The translations under genes and the position numbers were made by a program. From Halothiobacillus diazotrophicus (lineage in GTDB: Bacteria > Pseudomonadota > Gammaproteobacteria > Halothiobacillales > Halothiobacillaceae), in contig NZ_CP016027.1 in NCBI RefSeq assembly GCF_001663815.1, positions 2,356,501-2,420,500 on the forward strand: DNA of 64,000 nt, written 5' to 3'. Shown here piece by piece: positions 18,334 to 37,558 of this stretch (position 1 is the first letter of the stretch; each line of letters opens with the position of its first letter). The notes beneath the pieces were generated by a model. The model ran no database searches, was not told where the DNA came from, and saw only the letters and a program-made list of their open reading frames with translations.

Positions 18334-18515
18334 GGACTGCCGTCCGGCGCTTAGGCAAAGGAACGGTGGCGTCAAAGACCGTCGGCGTCAGACCTGATCT
18401 GACTTAAAACAAGAGCCGACGCAGACGGATCCAGTCCGCTAATTTTAGTCTGACTGACCGTACTTCCGGGCAACTCTTCGGAGTTGCATTTGGTCTTGGG
18501 GCTCTGGCCCCTTTT
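18334..18515 (+). promoter_or_regulatory. L10 (rplJ) mRNA leader with several helices and a possible attenuator
   Basis: The 241-base gap between rplA and rplJ folds well on paper. GGACTGCCGTC (18334-18344) closes with GACGG (18424-18428) and CAGTCC (18432-18437). Inside it, GTCGGC (18381-18386) pairs with GCCGAC (18415-18420), and GTCAG (18387-18391) with CTGAC (18399-18403). A seven-pair hairpin with a UUCG loop follows (18470-18487). Last comes GGGGC/GCCCC (18498-18511) followed by TTTT. In E. coli the L10-L12 complex binds the rplJ leader and represses translation. The final hairpin could add weak transcription attenuation. Confidence 0.7.
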
Positions 18516-18535
18516 GCAACCGTTAGGAATGACAC

Positions 18536-19063
18536 GTGGCACTGACAATTAATCAAAAGCAGTTGATTGTTGCTGAAGTGACCGAGGTCGCTGGCAAGGC
18601 TTTGTCGGCAATCGGCGCGGAGTACAGTGGTTTGACGGTCGCCCAGATGACAGCCATGCGTGTGAAGGCACGTGAAAGTGGTGTTTATCTGCGCGTCATC
18701 AAGAACACACTGGCCCGTCGTGCGATGGCCGAAACCAGCTTCGCCTGCATGTCCGAGGCCCTTACGGGCCCGTTGGTTCTGGCGTTTTCGATGGATGATC
18801 CCGGCGCAGCTGCACGGCTGATGAGTGATTTTTCCAAAGAGTACGCCAAGCTCGACATCAAGGTAATTGCCTTGGGCGGCAAACTCGTTCCTGTTTCTGA
18901 GATCTCACGCGTGGCGAGCCTGCCGACGCGGGAAGAGGCGCTGGCGCAACTTCTCTCCGTCATGCAGGCACCGGTCACCAAGCTGGCCCGTACCCTCAAC
19001 GAGGTGCCGGGCAAGCTGGTGCGCACCGTCGCGGCCGTTCGCGATCAGAAGCAAGCAGCTTAA
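18536..19063 (+). CDS. rplJ: 50S ribosomal protein L10
   Basis: L10 forms the base of the L7/L12 stalk and binds 23S rRNA beside L11. The 175-residue product (165 in E. coli) has the N-terminal rRNA-binding domain (YSGLTVAQMTAMRVKARES, YLRVIKNTLARRA). It ends in the helix that holds L12 dimers (about 135-175). The start is GTG at 18536, preceded by TAGGA. The matching N-terminus MALTINQKQ supports it. The long structured leader upstream indicates autogenous control. Confidence 0.97.
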   Translation: MALTINQKQLIVAEVTEVAGKALSAIGAEYSGLTVAQMTAMRVKARESGVYLRVIKNTLARRAMAETSFACMSEALTGPLVLAFSMDDPGAAARLMSDFSKEYAKLDIKVIALGGKLVPVSEISRVASLPTREEALAQLLSVMQAPVTKLARTLNEVPGKLVRTVAAVRDQKQAA

Positions 19064-19096
19064 TCTTTCTTTACACCCGTTTACAGGATTCAAAAA

Positions 19097-19477
19097 ATGG
19101 CAATTTCAAAAGACGATATTCTCGACGCGATCTCCAACATGACCGTCATGGAAGTGGTTGATCTGATCTCCGCAATGGAAGAAAAGTTCGGCGTTTCCGC
19201 TGCTGCTGCCGTTGCAGTAGCCGCTGGCCCGGCTGCCGGCCCCGCTGCCGCTGCTGCGGAAGAAAAGACTGAATTCGACGTCGTCATGACCTCATTCGGC
19301 GCCAACAAGGTTGCCGTGATCAAGGCGGTTCGCGAACTGACCGGTCTGGGTCTGAAAGAAGCGAAGGACATGGTTGAAGGCGCGCCGGCAACCATCAAGG
19401 AAGGTGTTAGCCAAGCTGATGCCGACACCATGAAGAAGAAACTGGAAGAAGCAGGCGCTGCGGTCGAGATCAAGTGA
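19097..19477 (+). CDS. rplL: 50S ribosomal protein L7/L12
   Basis: L7/L12 is the multi-copy stalk protein that recruits GTPase factors. The 126-residue product has an N-terminal dimer domain ([22 protein letters not shown]) and an Ala/Gly/Pro-rich hinge at about 36-56. The C-terminal factor-binding domain contains [21 protein letters not shown]. It lies 33 bases after rplJ. A terminator-like hairpin follows before rpoB, as expected if stalk proteins are made in excess over RNA polymerase. Confidence 0.98.
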   Translation: MAISKDDILDAISNMTVMEVVDLISAMEEKFGVSAAAAVAVAAGPAAGPAAAAAEEKTEFDVVMTSFGANKVAVIKAVRELTGLGLKEAKDMVEGAPATIKEGVSQADADTMKKKLEEAGAAVEIK

Positions 19478-19509
19478 TTTTGACCAAGCGTTGAAGCTTG
19501 AGTTGGATT

Positions 19510-19550
19510 GGCTGGCAGCGAAGGCTGCTGGCCTTTCTTTGTTGGTTTTT
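19510..19550 (+). terminator. Attenuator between rplL and rpoB
   Basis: A ten-pair stem (19510-19519 with 19524-19533, including two G-U pairs) has a 4-base GAAG loop. TTTCTTT follows at once, with a further T-run at 19546-19551. This matches the place of the partial terminator in E. coli that lowers rpoBC expression relative to rplJL. Confidence 0.72.
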
Positions 19551-19597
19551 TCTGAAGTGATTGTCCCGGCCGGATATTTGGACTGGCACTTCAGAAA
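19549..19597 (+). promoter_or_regulatory. Long stem-loop, probable RNase III processing site upstream of rpoB
   Basis: TTTCTGAAGTG (19549-19559) pairs perfectly over 11 bases with CACTTCAGAAA (19587-19597). After a symmetrical 3-base internal loop, the inner stem GTCC/GGAC (19563-19566 with 19580-19583) continues. E. coli has an RNase III site at the same position between rplL and rpoB. Cleavage here is inferred from shape and position. Confidence 0.55.
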
Positions 19598-19691
19598 TGA
19601 CCATGGGGCGATCGTCACGATTGCCTGAACTTTCCCCCGCTGAGCGTTCATGGGCGCAGCGCAATTCAGTTTGTTCCGACGAGGAAGGCAG

Positions 19692-23858
<4,167 letters not shown>

Positions 23859-23920
23859 TCACGGGCCGGGGTGGCAGCCCCGGCGGTCGCGTGTCCGTAC
23901 TTTAAGGCAGGTAGTGCTTA

Positions 23921-28129
<4,209 letters not shown>

Positions 28130-28145
28130 CCGTGATCTGTTCGAA

Positions 28146-28175
28146 TTGACAGCATTACGGACACTGCTTTAGAAT
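28146..28175 (+). promoter_or_regulatory. Strong sigma-70 promoter of the str operon (rpsL-rpsG-fusA-tufA-rpsJ)
   Basis: A perfect -35 box TTGACA (28146-28151) is followed after 18 bases by TAGAAT (28170-28175), 5/6 to the -10 consensus. It lies in the rpoC-rpsL gap. The predicted start near 28182 is only about five bases before a stable hairpin. Confidence 0.82.
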
Positions 28176-28186
28176 CACTGCCCTTT

Positions 28187-28208
28187 GCGACGGGTTCCAG
28201 CCCGTCGC
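28187..28208 (+). promoter_or_regulatory. GC-rich hairpin at the 5' end of the str operon mRNA
   Basis: GCGACGGG (28187-28194) pairs perfectly with CCCGTCGC (28201-28208) around TTCCAG. GCTAGTTTTTGG follows, so the T-run is five bases off the stem. It could be a residual terminator for read-through from rpoC, a stabilising 5' hairpin, or an attenuator. The sequence alone does not decide. Confidence 0.5.
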
Positions 28209-28237
28209 GCTAGTTTTTGGTCGGAGAAGACATAACC

Positions 28238-28615
28238 ATGGCTACTGTTAATCAGCTCGTGCGCAAGCCGCGCAAGCGACTGGTCGAAAAGACTAAAGTA
28301 CCTGCACTCGAAGGCTGTCCGCAGCGTCGTGGTGTATGTACGCGTGTGTATACCACCACCCCGAAGAAGCCGAACTCTGCGCTACGTAAGGTAGCCCGTG
28401 TTCGCCTGACCTCCGGTTACGAAGTGACCGGTTACATCGGTGGTGAAGGCCACAACCTCCAGGAGCACTCCGTGGTCCTGATCCGTGGCGGTCGTGTCAA
28501 GGATTTGCCCGGTGTGCGTTATCACGTCGTCCGCGGCAGCCTGGATACCCAGGGTGTCGAGAAGCGCCGTCAGGGTCGCTCGAAGTATGGCGCTAAGCGT
28601 CCCAAAGCTAAATAA
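28238..28615 (+). CDS. rpsL: 30S ribosomal protein S12
   Basis: S12 lies at the decoding centre and controls accuracy. The 125-residue product starts at [13 protein letters not shown] (28238). It carries [13 protein letters not shown] and [13 protein letters not shown], the two loops where streptomycin-resistance changes arise; both keep the wild-type lysines. An in-frame start at 28217 is not supported by the family. It is the first gene of the str operon, 15 bases before rpsG. Confidence 0.98.
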   Translation: MATVNQLVRKPRKRLVEKTKVPALEGCPQRRGVCTRVYTTTPKKPNSALRKVARVRLTSGYEVTGYIGGEGHNLQEHSVVLIRGGRVKDLPGVRYHVVRGSLDTQGVEKRRQGRSKYGAKRPKAK

Positions 28616-29101
<486 letters not shown>

Positions 29102-29119
29102 TTTAAGAGGTAAAACCCT

Positions 29120-31219
29120 GTGGCCAGAACGACTCCGCTCGAGCGTTACCGCAATTTCGGCATCATGGCGCATATTGACGCCGGCAAGACGACCACGACC
29201 GAACGTATCCTGTTCTATACCGGCGTTTCCCACAAGATTGGTGAAGTGCATGATGGCGCAGCCACCATGGACTGGATGGAGCAGGAGCAGGAGCGTGGCA
29301 TCACGATCACGTCCGCTGCGACAACCGCCTTCTGGGGTGGTATGGATCAGCAGTTCGAACCCCATCGCTTCAACATCATTGATACCCCCGGTCACGTGGA
29401 CTTCACCATTGAAGTAGAACGTTCACTGCGTGTATTGGATGGTGCCGTGTTCGTCCTTTGTGCGGTCGGCGGCGTTCAGCCCCAGTCCGAAACCGTATGG
29501 CGTCAGGCCAACAAATACCATGTCCCGCGCTTGGCATTCGTCAACAAGATGGATCGTCAGGGTGCGGACTTCTACCGCGTGATGGACCAGCTGAAGAAGC
29601 GCCTGGGTGCCAACCCGGTCCCGGTTGTTCTGCCTATCGGTGCGGAAGACGGTTTCGAAGGCGTGATTGATCTGCTGCGCATGAAGGCCATCTACTGGAA
29701 CACCGAAGACATGGGCATGACCTATGACGCGCGTGATATTCCGGCAGAGCTGGCTGACAAGGCGGCGACTTATCGCGAGCAGATGATGGAAGCGGCGGCA
29801 GAAGCCTCTGAAGAGTCCATGGAAAAGTACCTGGAAACAGGAGAGCTTTCCGATGACGAAATCAAGGAAGGTCTGCGTCTGCGTACGCTGCGCAACGAGA
29901 TCATTCCGGCGCTCTGCGGTACGGCCTTCAAGAACAAGGGCGTGCAGAAGATGCTGGATGCGGTAATCGACTTCCTGCCGTCGCCGACCGAAGTTCCGGA
30001 CATCAAGGGTGAGTTGCCCGATGGCACGGCATCCGCGCGTAAGACGGGTGATGATCAGCCGTTCTCGGCGCTGGCGTTCAAGATCATGACGGATCCTTTC
30101 GTGGGTTCTTTGACCTTCTTCCGCGTGTATTCCGGTGTTGTCAATGCCGGCGACTCGGTGTTGAACTCCACCAAAGATGGCAAGGAGCGCATCGGTCGTA
30201 TTCTGCAGATGCATGCGAACTCCCGTGAGGAGATCAAGGAAGTTCGTGCGGGCGACATCGCCGCGGCTGTTGGCCTGAAGAACGTGATTACCGGGGATAC
30301 GCTGTGCGACCCGAGTAACCCGATCGTCCTCGAGCGTATGGTGTTCCCGGAGCCTGTGATCTCCGTTGCCGTCGAGCCGAAGACCAAGGGTGACCAGGAA
30401 AAGATGGGTATGGCGCTGGGGCGTCTGGCTCAGGAAGATCCGTCATTCCGTGTCTTCACCGATGAAGAATCCGGTCAGACCATCATCGCCGGTATGGGTG
30501 AGCTTCACCTCGAGATCCTCGTTGACCGGATGCGTCGCGAGTTCAAGGTAGAGGCCAACATCGGCAAGCCCCAGGTGGCTTACCGTGAAACCATCCGCGG
30601 CACTGTGGAACAGGATGGCAAGTTCGTTCGTCAGTCCGGTGGTCGCGGCCAGTACGGTCACGTCAAGATTCGCATCGAACCCCTGGAAGAGGGCGGTGGA
30701 TACGAGTTCGTCAACGCGATCGTCGGCGGTGTCGTTCCCCGAGAGTACATCCCGGCCGTGGACAAGGGTATCCAGGAGCAGATCAAGAACGGCGTCATTG
30801 CCGGCTTCCCAGTGCTTGATGTCAAGGTGACCCTGTTCGATGGTTCGTACCACGAGGTCGACTCGAACGAAATGGCGTTCAAGATCGCCGGCAGCATGGC
30901 CTTCAAGGAAGGTGCGGTTAAGGCGAGTCCGGTTCTGTTGGAGCCGATGATGAAGGTTGAGGTGGAAACCCCCGAAGATTATATGGGTGACGTCATCGGT
31001 GACTTGAACCGTCGTCGCGGCTTGATCCAGGGTATGGATGACACCTCCGGTGGTGGCAAGCAGATCAAGGCCGAAGTGCCGCTGTCCGAAATGTTCGGTT
31101 ACGCAACCGATCTTCGCTCCGCGACCCAGGGCCGTGCGACCTACTCCATGGAGTTCGCCCGTTATGCCGAAGCGCCGAAGAACATTGCTGATGCGGTGAT
31201 CAAGGGCTTGAACGCCTAA
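29120..31219 (+). CDS. fusA: Elongation factor G
   Basis: EF-G drives translocation of tRNA and mRNA using GTP. The 699-residue product has [14 protein letters not shown] (G1), [10 protein letters not shown] (switch region), DTPGHVDFT (G3) and [10 protein letters not shown] (G4), followed by domains [23 protein letters not shown] lies in domain II, and the C-terminal [18 protein letters not shown] is intact. The start is GTG at 29120, after AAGAGGT. It is in the normal rpsL-rpsG-fusA-tufA order. Confidence 0.98.
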   Translation: MARTTPLERYRNFGIMAHIDAGKTTTTERILFYTGVSHKIGEVHDGAATMDWMEQEQERGITITSAATTAFWGGMDQQFEPHRFNIIDTPGHVDFTIEVERSLRVLDGAVFVLCAVGGVQPQSETVWRQANKYHVPRLAFVNKMDRQGADFYRVMDQLKKRLGANPVPVVLPIGAEDGFEGVIDLLRMKAIYWNTEDMGMTYDARDIPAELADKAATYREQMMEAAAEASEESMEKYLETGELSDDEIKEGLRLRTLRNEIIPALCGTAFKNKGVQKMLDAVIDFLPSPTEVPDIKGELPDGTASARKTGDDQPFSALAFKIMTDPFVGSLTFFRVYSGVVNAGDSVLNSTKDGKERIGRILQMHANSREEIKEVRAGDIAAAVGLKNVITGDTLCDPSNPIVLERMVFPEPVISVAVEPKTKGDQEKMGMALGRLAQEDPSFRVFTDEESGQTIIAGMGELHLEILVDRMRREFKVEANIGKPQVAYRETIRGTVEQDGKFVRQSGGRGQYGHVKIRIEPLEEGGGYEFVNAIVGGVVPREYIPAVDKGIQEQIKNGVIAGFPVLDVKVTLFDGSYHEVDSNEMAFKIAGSMAFKEGAVKASPVLLEPMMKVEVETPEDYMGDVIGDLNRRRGLIQGMDDTSGGGKQIKAEVPLSEMFGYATDLRSATQGRATYSMEFARYAEAPKNIADAVIKGLNA

Positions 31220-31262
31220 TTTGGTTCAGTTGATTCTTTAACAGTTTTTTGAGGTTTTTATC

Positions 31263-32456
<1,194 letters not shown>

Positions 32457-32462
32457 AGATTC

Positions 32463-32774
32463 ATGGCTTCACAAACTATCCGTATTCGTCTGAAGAGCTT
32501 CGATCACCGTTTGATCGACCGCTCTGCGGCTGAAATTGTAGAAACTGCCCGTCGCTCTGGCGCGCGGGTCAAGGGTCCCATTCCGTTGCCGAGCCGCAAG
32601 GAGCGTTTCACCGTTCTGGTTTCTCCGCACGTGAACAAGGATGCGCGTGACCAGTACGAGCTGCGTACCCACAAGCGTGTTCTGGACATCGTCGATCCGA
32701 CCGATCGGACCGTCGATCTGCTGATGCAACTTGATCTGGCTGCCGGGGTGGATGTTCAGATTCGTCTGAATTGA
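32463..32774 (+). CDS. rpsJ: 30S ribosomal protein S10 (NusE)
   Basis: S10 is part of the 30S head and, as NusE, of antitermination complexes with NusB and NusG. The 103-residue product contains [21 protein letters not shown] and [24 protein letters not shown], the long-loop region. It lies 6 bases after tufA, so it is read as the last gene of the str operon. An intrinsic terminator separates it from rplC. In E. coli rpsJ instead heads the S10 operon. Confidence 0.98.
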   Translation: MASQTIRIRLKSFDHRLIDRSAAEIVETARRSGARVKGPIPLPSRKERFTVLVSPHVNKDARDQYELRTHKRVLDIVDPTDRTVDLLMQLDLAAGVDVQIRLN

Positions 32775-32792
32775 TCGGTTTCCAAATAGGGC

Positions 32793-32821
32793 TTTACGTC
32801 TTATTGGAATCCTGATAAATT
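32793..32821 (+). promoter_or_regulatory. Candidate promoter upstream of rplC
   Basis: TTTACG (32793-32798) and TAAATT (32816-32821) are spaced 17 bases apart, each 4/6 to consensus, in a locally AT-rich stretch between rpsJ and rplC. A transcript from here would begin about six bases before the terminator hairpin at 32834. Confidence 0.4.
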
Positions 32822-32833
32822 AATGACCCTTTT

Positions 32834-32866
32834 CAGCCCGGTGCTGTTGCATCGGGCTGGTTTTTT
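32834..32866 (+). terminator. Rho-independent terminator between rpsJ and rplC
   Basis: An 11-pair stem (32834-32844 with 32849-32859, one G-U pair) has a TGTT loop and is followed by GTTTTTT. It should end the str operon after rpsJ, or act as an attenuator for the rplC-led S10 operon. No L4-type S10 leader can lie before rpsJ, where only 6 bases separate it from tufA. Confidence 0.88.
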
Positions 32867-32919
32867 AGGCGATCCGGTCAATCGTAATCGGCGCCTTGTA
32901 TAAATCTAGAGGTATAACC

Positions 32920-33564
32920 ATGTCATTAGGTGTTGTCGGTCGTAAGGTCGGCATGACCCGCGTATTTGACGATTCCGGCGTTTCCGTGCCGGTGACCGTC
33001 ATCGAGGTCGAGCCGAATCGTGTGACTCAGGTCAAGACTCCTGAGGTGGATGGCTACACAGCCATTCAGGTAACTACGGGCGCTCGCCGTGCGAGTCGCG
33101 TCACCAAGGCGATGGCTGGGCATTATGCCAAGGCCGAGACCACGGCGGGTCGCCTGTCCACCGAATTCCGTCTGACGGATGAAGTTGCTGCTGGCTTCCA
33201 GCCGGGCGCAGAGATCACGGTTGCCATCTTCGATGGCGTGCCGATGGTCGACGTGGCCGGTCAGAGCAAGGGTAAGGGCTTCGCCGGTACGGTCAAGCGT
33301 CACAACTTCCGCACCCAGGACGCGACGCACGGTAACTCCCGTTCCCACCGTGTTCCTGGCTCCATCGGTCAAAACCAGACCCCGGGTCGCGTTTTCCCGG
33401 GCAAGAAGATGGCGGGTCACATGGGTGATGAGCGTGTGTCTTCCCTGGGTTTGAAGGTTGTGCGCGTCGATGTCGAGCGTGGCCTCATCCTGGTGAAGGG
33501 CGTCGTACCCGGCTCCACCGGCGGCGACGTCATCGTCCGTCCTTCCGTAAAGATTAAATCCTGA
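32920..33564 (+). CDS. rplC: 50S ribosomal protein L3
   Basis: L3 is an early 50S assembly protein whose long loop reaches the peptidyl-transferase centre. The 214-residue product begins [16 protein letters not shown]. It contains [14 protein letters not shown] and the loop [22 protein letters not shown], including the glutamine that PrmB methylates in E. coli. The start at 32920 follows AGAGGT; an in-frame ATG at 32896 is rejected. It is the first gene after the terminator, 8 bases before rplD. Confidence 0.97.
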   Translation: MSLGVVGRKVGMTRVFDDSGVSVPVTVIEVEPNRVTQVKTPEVDGYTAIQVTTGARRASRVTKAMAGHYAKAETTAGRLSTEFRLTDEVAAGFQPGAEITVAIFDGVPMVDVAGQSKGKGFAGTVKRHNFRTQDATHGNSRSHRVPGSIGQNQTPGRVFPGKKMAGHMGDERVSSLGLKVVRVDVERGLILVKGVVPGSTGGDVIVRPSVKIKS

Positions 33565-33572
33565 GGCGCGAC

Positions 33573-34181
33573 ATGGAACTACATGTAAAAGACGGCGCTG
33601 CGGTCAGCGTTTCAGAGCAAGTTTTTGACCGCTCATATAACGAAGGTCTGATTCATCAGGCGATTGTTGCTTTCATGGCCGGCTCTCGTGCCGGCACCAA
33701 GCGTCAGTTGACGCGCTCCGAGGTTTCCGGTGGCGGCAAAAAGCCCTGGAACCAGAAAGGTACCGGCCGCTCCCGTCACGGGACCACCCGCTCGCCGATC
33801 TGGCGTACCGGTGGCGTGACGTTTGCTGCGCGTCCGCGCAACTTCGAGCAGAAGATCAACCGCAAGGCCTATCGTGTTGCCATGGCTTCGATCTTCTCCG
33901 AGTTGATTCGCCAGGAGCGCTTGACGATCGTTGATGCGCTCTCCGTGTCTGCGCCCAAGACGCGCGAAGTCATTGCCCTGCTGAAGTCCGTGGGTGTGCC
34001 TGAGGGGCGCACGCTGCTGGTCACCGAGGCGTTTGACGAGCATTTGTTCCTTGGTTCTCGCAACGTGATTGAGCTGGGCTACCTGACGGCGTCGACCCTC
34101 GACCCCGTTAGCCTGGTTGGTGCCAATCACGTCGTGATGACCCGTGGTGCGTTGAAGATGGTTGAGGAGTGGTTGTCATGA
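33573..34181 (+). CDS. rplD: 50S ribosomal protein L4
   Basis: L4 lines the exit tunnel. In E. coli it also represses the S10 operon by acting on the leader. The 202-residue product has the tunnel loop [20 protein letters not shown] with the conserved [13 protein letters not shown]-type arginines, and a C-terminal globular part ending VEEWLS. The stop overlaps the rplW start as ATGA. Whether it acts on the terminator/promoter region before rplC is an open question. Confidence 0.97.
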   Translation: MELHVKDGAAVSVSEQVFDRSYNEGLIHQAIVAFMAGSRAGTKRQLTRSEVSGGGKKPWNQKGTGRSRHGTTRSPIWRTGGVTFAARPRNFEQKINRKAYRVAMASIFSELIRQERLTIVDALSVSAPKTREVIALLKSVGVPEGRTLLVTEAFDEHLFLGSRNVIELGYLTASTLDPVSLVGANHVVMTRGALKMVEEWLS

Positions 34182-34471
34182 TGCAGGAAAAACTGTTCGA
34201 CGTGCTTCGCGCGCCGCTGGTCACCGAAAAGACCGCGCGCGCCAACGAAGTGAACCAGTACGTATTCCGCGTGGCGACGACGGCAGACAAGGCCGAGATC
34301 AAGGCGGCCGTCGAGAAGCTGTTCGGCGTCAGCGTCAAGGCTGTGCAGGTCGCCAACGTGGCGGGCAAGACCCGTCGCTTCCGTGGCGTCCCCGGTCGTC
34401 GCGCTGACTGGAAAAAAGCCTACGTCACATTGGCTGAAGGCCAGGTCATCGACCTGGGTCAGGCAGGCTGA
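34178..34471 (+). CDS. rplW: 50S ribosomal protein L23
   Basis: L23 sits at the tunnel exit and docks trigger factor and SRP. The 97-residue product starts [35 protein letters not shown] lies in the internal loop. The start is placed at 34178, inside the rplD stop, with GAGGAG about 9 bases upstream; the next ATG at 34181 is equally possible. Confidence 0.97.
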   Translation: MMQEKLFDVLRAPLVTEKTARANEVNQYVFRVATTADKAEIKAAVEKLFGVSVKAVQVANVAGKTRRFRGVPGRRADWKKAYVTLAEGQVIDLGQAG

Positions 34472-34485
34472 GAAGGGTAACTATC

Positions 34486-35313
34486 ATGGCATTGAAAATC
34501 GCAAAACCAACTTCTCCCGGCCGCCGGGGTGTGATCGAAATCGATCGCTCTCACCTGTACAAGGGCGAGCCCTATGCGGCGCTGCTCGAGAAGAAGTCCA
34601 ATACCGGCGGTCGTAACAACCTCGGTCGAATCACGACCCGCCACGTTGGCGGTGGTCACAAGCAGCATTACCGGATGGTCGATTTCAAGCGGACGAAGGA
34701 TGGTGTACCTGCCACCGTCGAGCGCATTGAATACGATCCGAACCGTACCGCTCACATCGCACTGATCGTCTATGCGGATGGCGAGCGTTCCTACATCATC
34801 GCCCCGCGTGGCGTGGTCCCGGGGCAGGTCGTTCAGTCCGGTATCGATGCACCGATTCGTCCAGGCAACACCCTGCCGATTCGCAACATCCCGATCGGTA
34901 GCACGATCCATGCGGTCGAGCTTAAGCCGGGTAAGGGTGCGCAAATGGCCCGCAGTGCGGGCGCGTCCGTTCAACTGGTCGCGCGTGAGGGGGCCTATGC
35001 CACCGTGCGTCTGCGTTCCGGCGAAATGCGCAAGGTGCTCGGCGAGTGCCGCGCGACCCTGGGTGAAGTGAGCAACCACGAACACAGCCTGCGCTCTCTG
35101 GGTAAGGCCGGTGCCAAGCGTTGGCGCGGCATCCGCCCGACCGTTCGCGGTGTGGTCATGAACCCGGTCGACCACCCGCATGGTGGTGGTGAGGGTCGTA
35201 CCTCCGGTGGTCGCCATCCGGTGACGCCGTGGGGCGTGCCGACCAAGGGCTACAAGACGCGTACCAACAAGCGTACGGACAAGTTCATTGTTCGTCGTCG
35301 TGCCAAGAAATAA
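34486..35313 (+). CDS. rplB: 50S ribosomal protein L2
   Basis: L2 is needed for subunit joining and lies near the peptidyl-transferase centre. The 275-residue product has [20 protein letters not shown] in the N-terminal extension and [14 protein letters not shown] near the C-terminus, with the conserved histidine. The C-terminal tail [22 protein letters not shown] is basic, as usual. It follows rplW by 14 bases and precedes rpsS by 18. Confidence 0.98.
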   Translation: MALKIAKPTSPGRRGVIEIDRSHLYKGEPYAALLEKKSNTGGRNNLGRITTRHVGGGHKQHYRMVDFKRTKDGVPATVERIEYDPNRTAHIALIVYADGERSYIIAPRGVVPGQVVQSGIDAPIRPGNTLPIRNIPIGSTIHAVELKPGKGAQMARSAGASVQLVAREGAYATVRLRSGEMRKVLGECRATLGEVSNHEHSLRSLGKAGAKRWRGIRPTVRGVVMNPVDHPHGGGEGRTSGGRHPVTPWGVPTKGYKTRTNKRTDKFIVRRRAKK

Positions 35314-35331
35314 TTCAAGAGGGTAAACAAG

Positions 35332-35607
35332 GTGCCACGTTCACTTAAGAAAGGTCCATTCGTGGACCATCACTTGCTGAAAAAGGTGGAAGAGGCTGTC
35401 GCGGCCAATAACCGTCGGCCCATAAAGACCTGGTCCAGGCGCTCGATGATTCTGCCCGATTTCATCGGGTTGACCGTCGCCGTCCATAACGGTCGTCAGC
35501 ACATTCCGGTATTGATCAACGAAAACATGGTCGGGCACAAGCTCGGCGAGTTCGCGCCCACCCGTACCTATCGGGGCCATGTCGCTGATAAGAAAGCGAA
35601 GCGCTAG
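35332..35607 (+). CDS. rpsS: 30S ribosomal protein S19
   Basis: S19 is in the 30S head and contacts the A-site finger bridge. The 91-residue product begins [17 protein letters not shown] after the start codon and has [16 protein letters not shown] and [16 protein letters not shown]. The start is GTG at 35332, which the family N-terminus requires. A GAGGGT site lies upstream. rplV follows after 11 bases. Confidence 0.97.
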   Translation: MPRSLKKGPFVDHHLLKKVEEAVAANNRRPIKTWSRRSMILPDFIGLTVAVHNGRQHIPVLINENMVGHKLGEFAPTRTYRGHVADKKAKR

Positions 35608-35618
35608 GAGAAACACAT

Positions 35619-35951
35619 ATGCAAGCTACTGCACTACATCGCTATGCGCGTATTTCTCCGCAGAAGGCGCGTCTGGTTGCCGATCTGGTCCGTGGTCAAG
35701 GCGTGGCGCAAGCCATCGAAACCCTGGCCTTCAGCCCGAAGAAAGGCGCTGATCTGATCAAGAAAGTCCTCGAGTCTGCGATTGCTAACGCCGAGAACAA
35801 CGAGGGTGCGGACGTCGATCGTCTGCACGTGTCTCAGATTATGGTGGACGAAGGTCCGGTACTGAAGCGTTTCCGCGCTCGTGCCAAGGGCCGCGGCGCG
35901 CGCATTCTCAAGCGCACCAGTCACATCAAAGTCACGGTTAGCGAGCGTTAA
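35619..35951 (+). CDS. rplV: 50S ribosomal protein L22
   Basis: L22 lines the exit tunnel together with L4; its beta hairpin is a site of macrolide resistance. The 110-residue product matches the family length exactly. It carries [19 protein letters not shown] at the N-terminus. The hairpin and tail are in [20 protein letters not shown], of normal length. A GGAG site precedes the ATG and rpsC follows after 9 bases. Confidence 0.97.
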   Translation: MQATALHRYARISPQKARLVADLVRGQGVAQAIETLAFSPKKGADLIKKVLESAIANAENNEGADVDRLHVSQIMVDEGPVLKRFRARAKGRGARILKRTSHIKVTVSER

Positions 35952-35960
35952 GGGGGAGTT

Positions 35961-36635
35961 ATGGGTCAAAAAGTACATCCGGTAGGCTTCCGACTCGGGA
36001 TCTCCTCTGATTGGAGCTCGCGTTGGTATGCCGACAGCAAATTGTTTCCGGTTCAGCTGAACCAGGACGTCCGCGCGCGCGGTTTCATCAAGGACAAGCT
36101 GAAGGAAGCTTCGGTGTCACGCATCCAGATCGAGCGTCCGGCTCGTTCAGCGTCCGTCACGATTCATACGGCACGTCCGGGTATCGTGATCGGCCGCAAG
36201 GGCGAGGATATCGAGCGTCTGCGCGGTGAAATCGCGCCGATGCTGGGCGTGGATCGCAATGCGGTCAAGTTGTCCGTCGAAGAAATCCGTAAGCCGGAAC
36301 TCGATGCGCAACTGGTCGCCGAGTCCATCGCGCAACAGCTTGAGCGTCGGATCATGTTCCGTCGTGCCATGAAGCGTGCCGTACAGACCACCATGCGTCT
36401 GGGTGCCGGTGGCATCAAGGTGAACGTGTCCGGCCGTCTGGGCGGTGCCGAAATCGCACGTAACGAGTGGTATCGCGAAGGGCGCGTCCCGTTGCATACC
36501 CTGCGTGCCGAAATCGATTACGGTTTTGCCGAGGCCCAAACCACGTACGGCGTGATCGGCGTCAAGGTTTGGATTTTCAAAGGTGAAGTGTTTGGCGTCC
36601 CGGGTAGTCGTGACGGCAAAGCCGCTACAGCCTGA
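35961..36635 (+). CDS. rpsC: 30S ribosomal protein S3
   Basis: S3 forms part of the mRNA entry channel and its helicase activity. The 224-residue product begins [14 protein letters not shown] and has a type II KH domain with the signature [16 protein letters not shown] (about 72-87). The C-terminal domain contains [20 protein letters not shown]. The acidic tail is about nine residues shorter than in E. coli (233). rplP follows after 30 bases. Confidence 0.97.
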   Translation: MGQKVHPVGFRLGISSDWSSRWYADSKLFPVQLNQDVRARGFIKDKLKEASVSRIQIERPARSASVTIHTARPGIVIGRKGEDIERLRGEIAPMLGVDRNAVKLSVEEIRKPELDAQLVAESIAQQLERRIMFRRAMKRAVQTTMRLGAGGIKVNVSGRLGGAEIARNEWYREGRVPLHTLRAEIDYGFAEAQTTYGVIGVKVWIFKGEVFGVPGSRDGKAATA

Positions 36636-36665
36636 ACCAAAAATAAGGTGAGTGGAGCTTAAGTT

Positions 36666-37079
36666 ATGCTGCTGCCAAAACGTACAAAATTCCGCAAGCA
36701 GTTCAGGGGTAAAAACCGGGGCGTTGCGACGACGGGTAACAAAGTCAGCTTCGGCCAGTTTGGTCTGAAAGCGCTGGAGCGTGGTGAAATCACTTCTCGT
36801 CAGATCGAGTCTGCGCGTCGTGCGATTTCACGTCACGTCAAGCGGGGCGGAAAGATCTGGATCCGGATTTTCCCGGATACCCCCATCACCCAGAAACCGC
36901 TCGAGGTTCGTATGGGTAAGGGTAAGGGTAGTGTCGAATACTGGGTTGCCAAGATTCAGCCCGGCAAGATGCTCTATGAAATTGAAGGGGTCAACGAAAT
37001 GGTTGCACGGGAGGCCTTCTCACTGGCTTCTGCCAAGCTGCCCATCAAGACGACCTTTGTAACACGGGTATTGATGTAA
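36666..37079 (+). CDS. rplP: 50S ribosomal protein L16
   Basis: L16 helps to position the A-site tRNA. The 137-residue product starts [19 protein letters not shown] and contains [20 protein letters not shown] and [20 protein letters not shown], both typical. The arginine equivalent to the hydroxylated Arg81 of E. coli lies in the RMGKGKG segment. The last base of its stop is the first base of the rpmC start. Confidence 0.97.
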   Translation: MLLPKRTKFRKQFRGKNRGVATTGNKVSFGQFGLKALERGEITSRQIESARRAISRHVKRGGKIWIRIFPDTPITQKPLEVRMGKGKGSVEYWVAKIQPGKMLYEIEGVNEMVAREAFSLASAKLPIKTTFVTRVLM

Positions 37080-37276
37080 TGAAGAAGATCACCCCAGAAC
37101 TGCGTGAAAAAACGCCGGAAGCCTTGCGCGAAGAATTTCTTGCCATCAAGCAGGAGCAATTCAACCTGCGTATGCAAAAAGCTACGGGTCAGGAATCGAA
37201 ATCTCATTTGATTCGCGCCGCTCGCAAGAATGTGGCACGGATCAAGACCGTTCTGACTGAGAAGGAGCAAGGCTGA
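37079..37276 (+). CDS. rpmC: 50S ribosomal protein L29
   Basis: L29 lies by the tunnel exit beside L23. The 65-residue product has two helices, with [23 protein letters not shown] and a basic second helix ending [13 protein letters not shown]. The length is normal. It overlaps rplP by one base, and rpsQ begins one base after its stop, so the three are translationally coupled. Confidence 0.96.
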   Translation: MKKITPELREKTPEALREEFLAIKQEQFNLRMQKATGQESKSHLIRAARKNVARIKTVLTEKEQG

Positions 37277-37277
37277 G

Positions 37278-37547
37278 ATGACAACCGTAGCTGAAGAAAA
37301 AGTAGTTCGTACCCGTGTGGGTCGCGTCACCAGTGACAAGATGGACAAGTCAATCACGGTTGCCATCGAGCGTCGCGTGAAGCATCCCCTGTACGGGAAG
37401 TTCATTACGAAGACCACCAAGCTGCATGTTCACGATGAAGAGAACATTTCCCGCATTGGTGATCGTGTAGAAATTCGCGAATCGCGTCCGATCTCCAAGA
37501 CCAAATCCTGGATGTTGGTTCGTGTGATCGACCGCGCGTCCGTGTAA
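37278..37547 (+). CDS. rpsQ: 30S ribosomal protein S17
   Basis: S17 is an early 16S-binding protein with an OB fold. The 89-residue product contains [27 protein letters not shown] and [19 protein letters not shown], the family signatures. The first eight residues are a short extension relative to E. coli. rplN follows after 11 bases. Confidence 0.97.
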   Translation: MTTVAEEKVVRTRVGRVTSDKMDKSITVAIERRVKHPLYGKFITKTTKLHVHDEENISRIGDRVEIRESRPISKTKSWMLVRVIDRASV

Positions 37548-37558
37548 GGAGATTCGTT

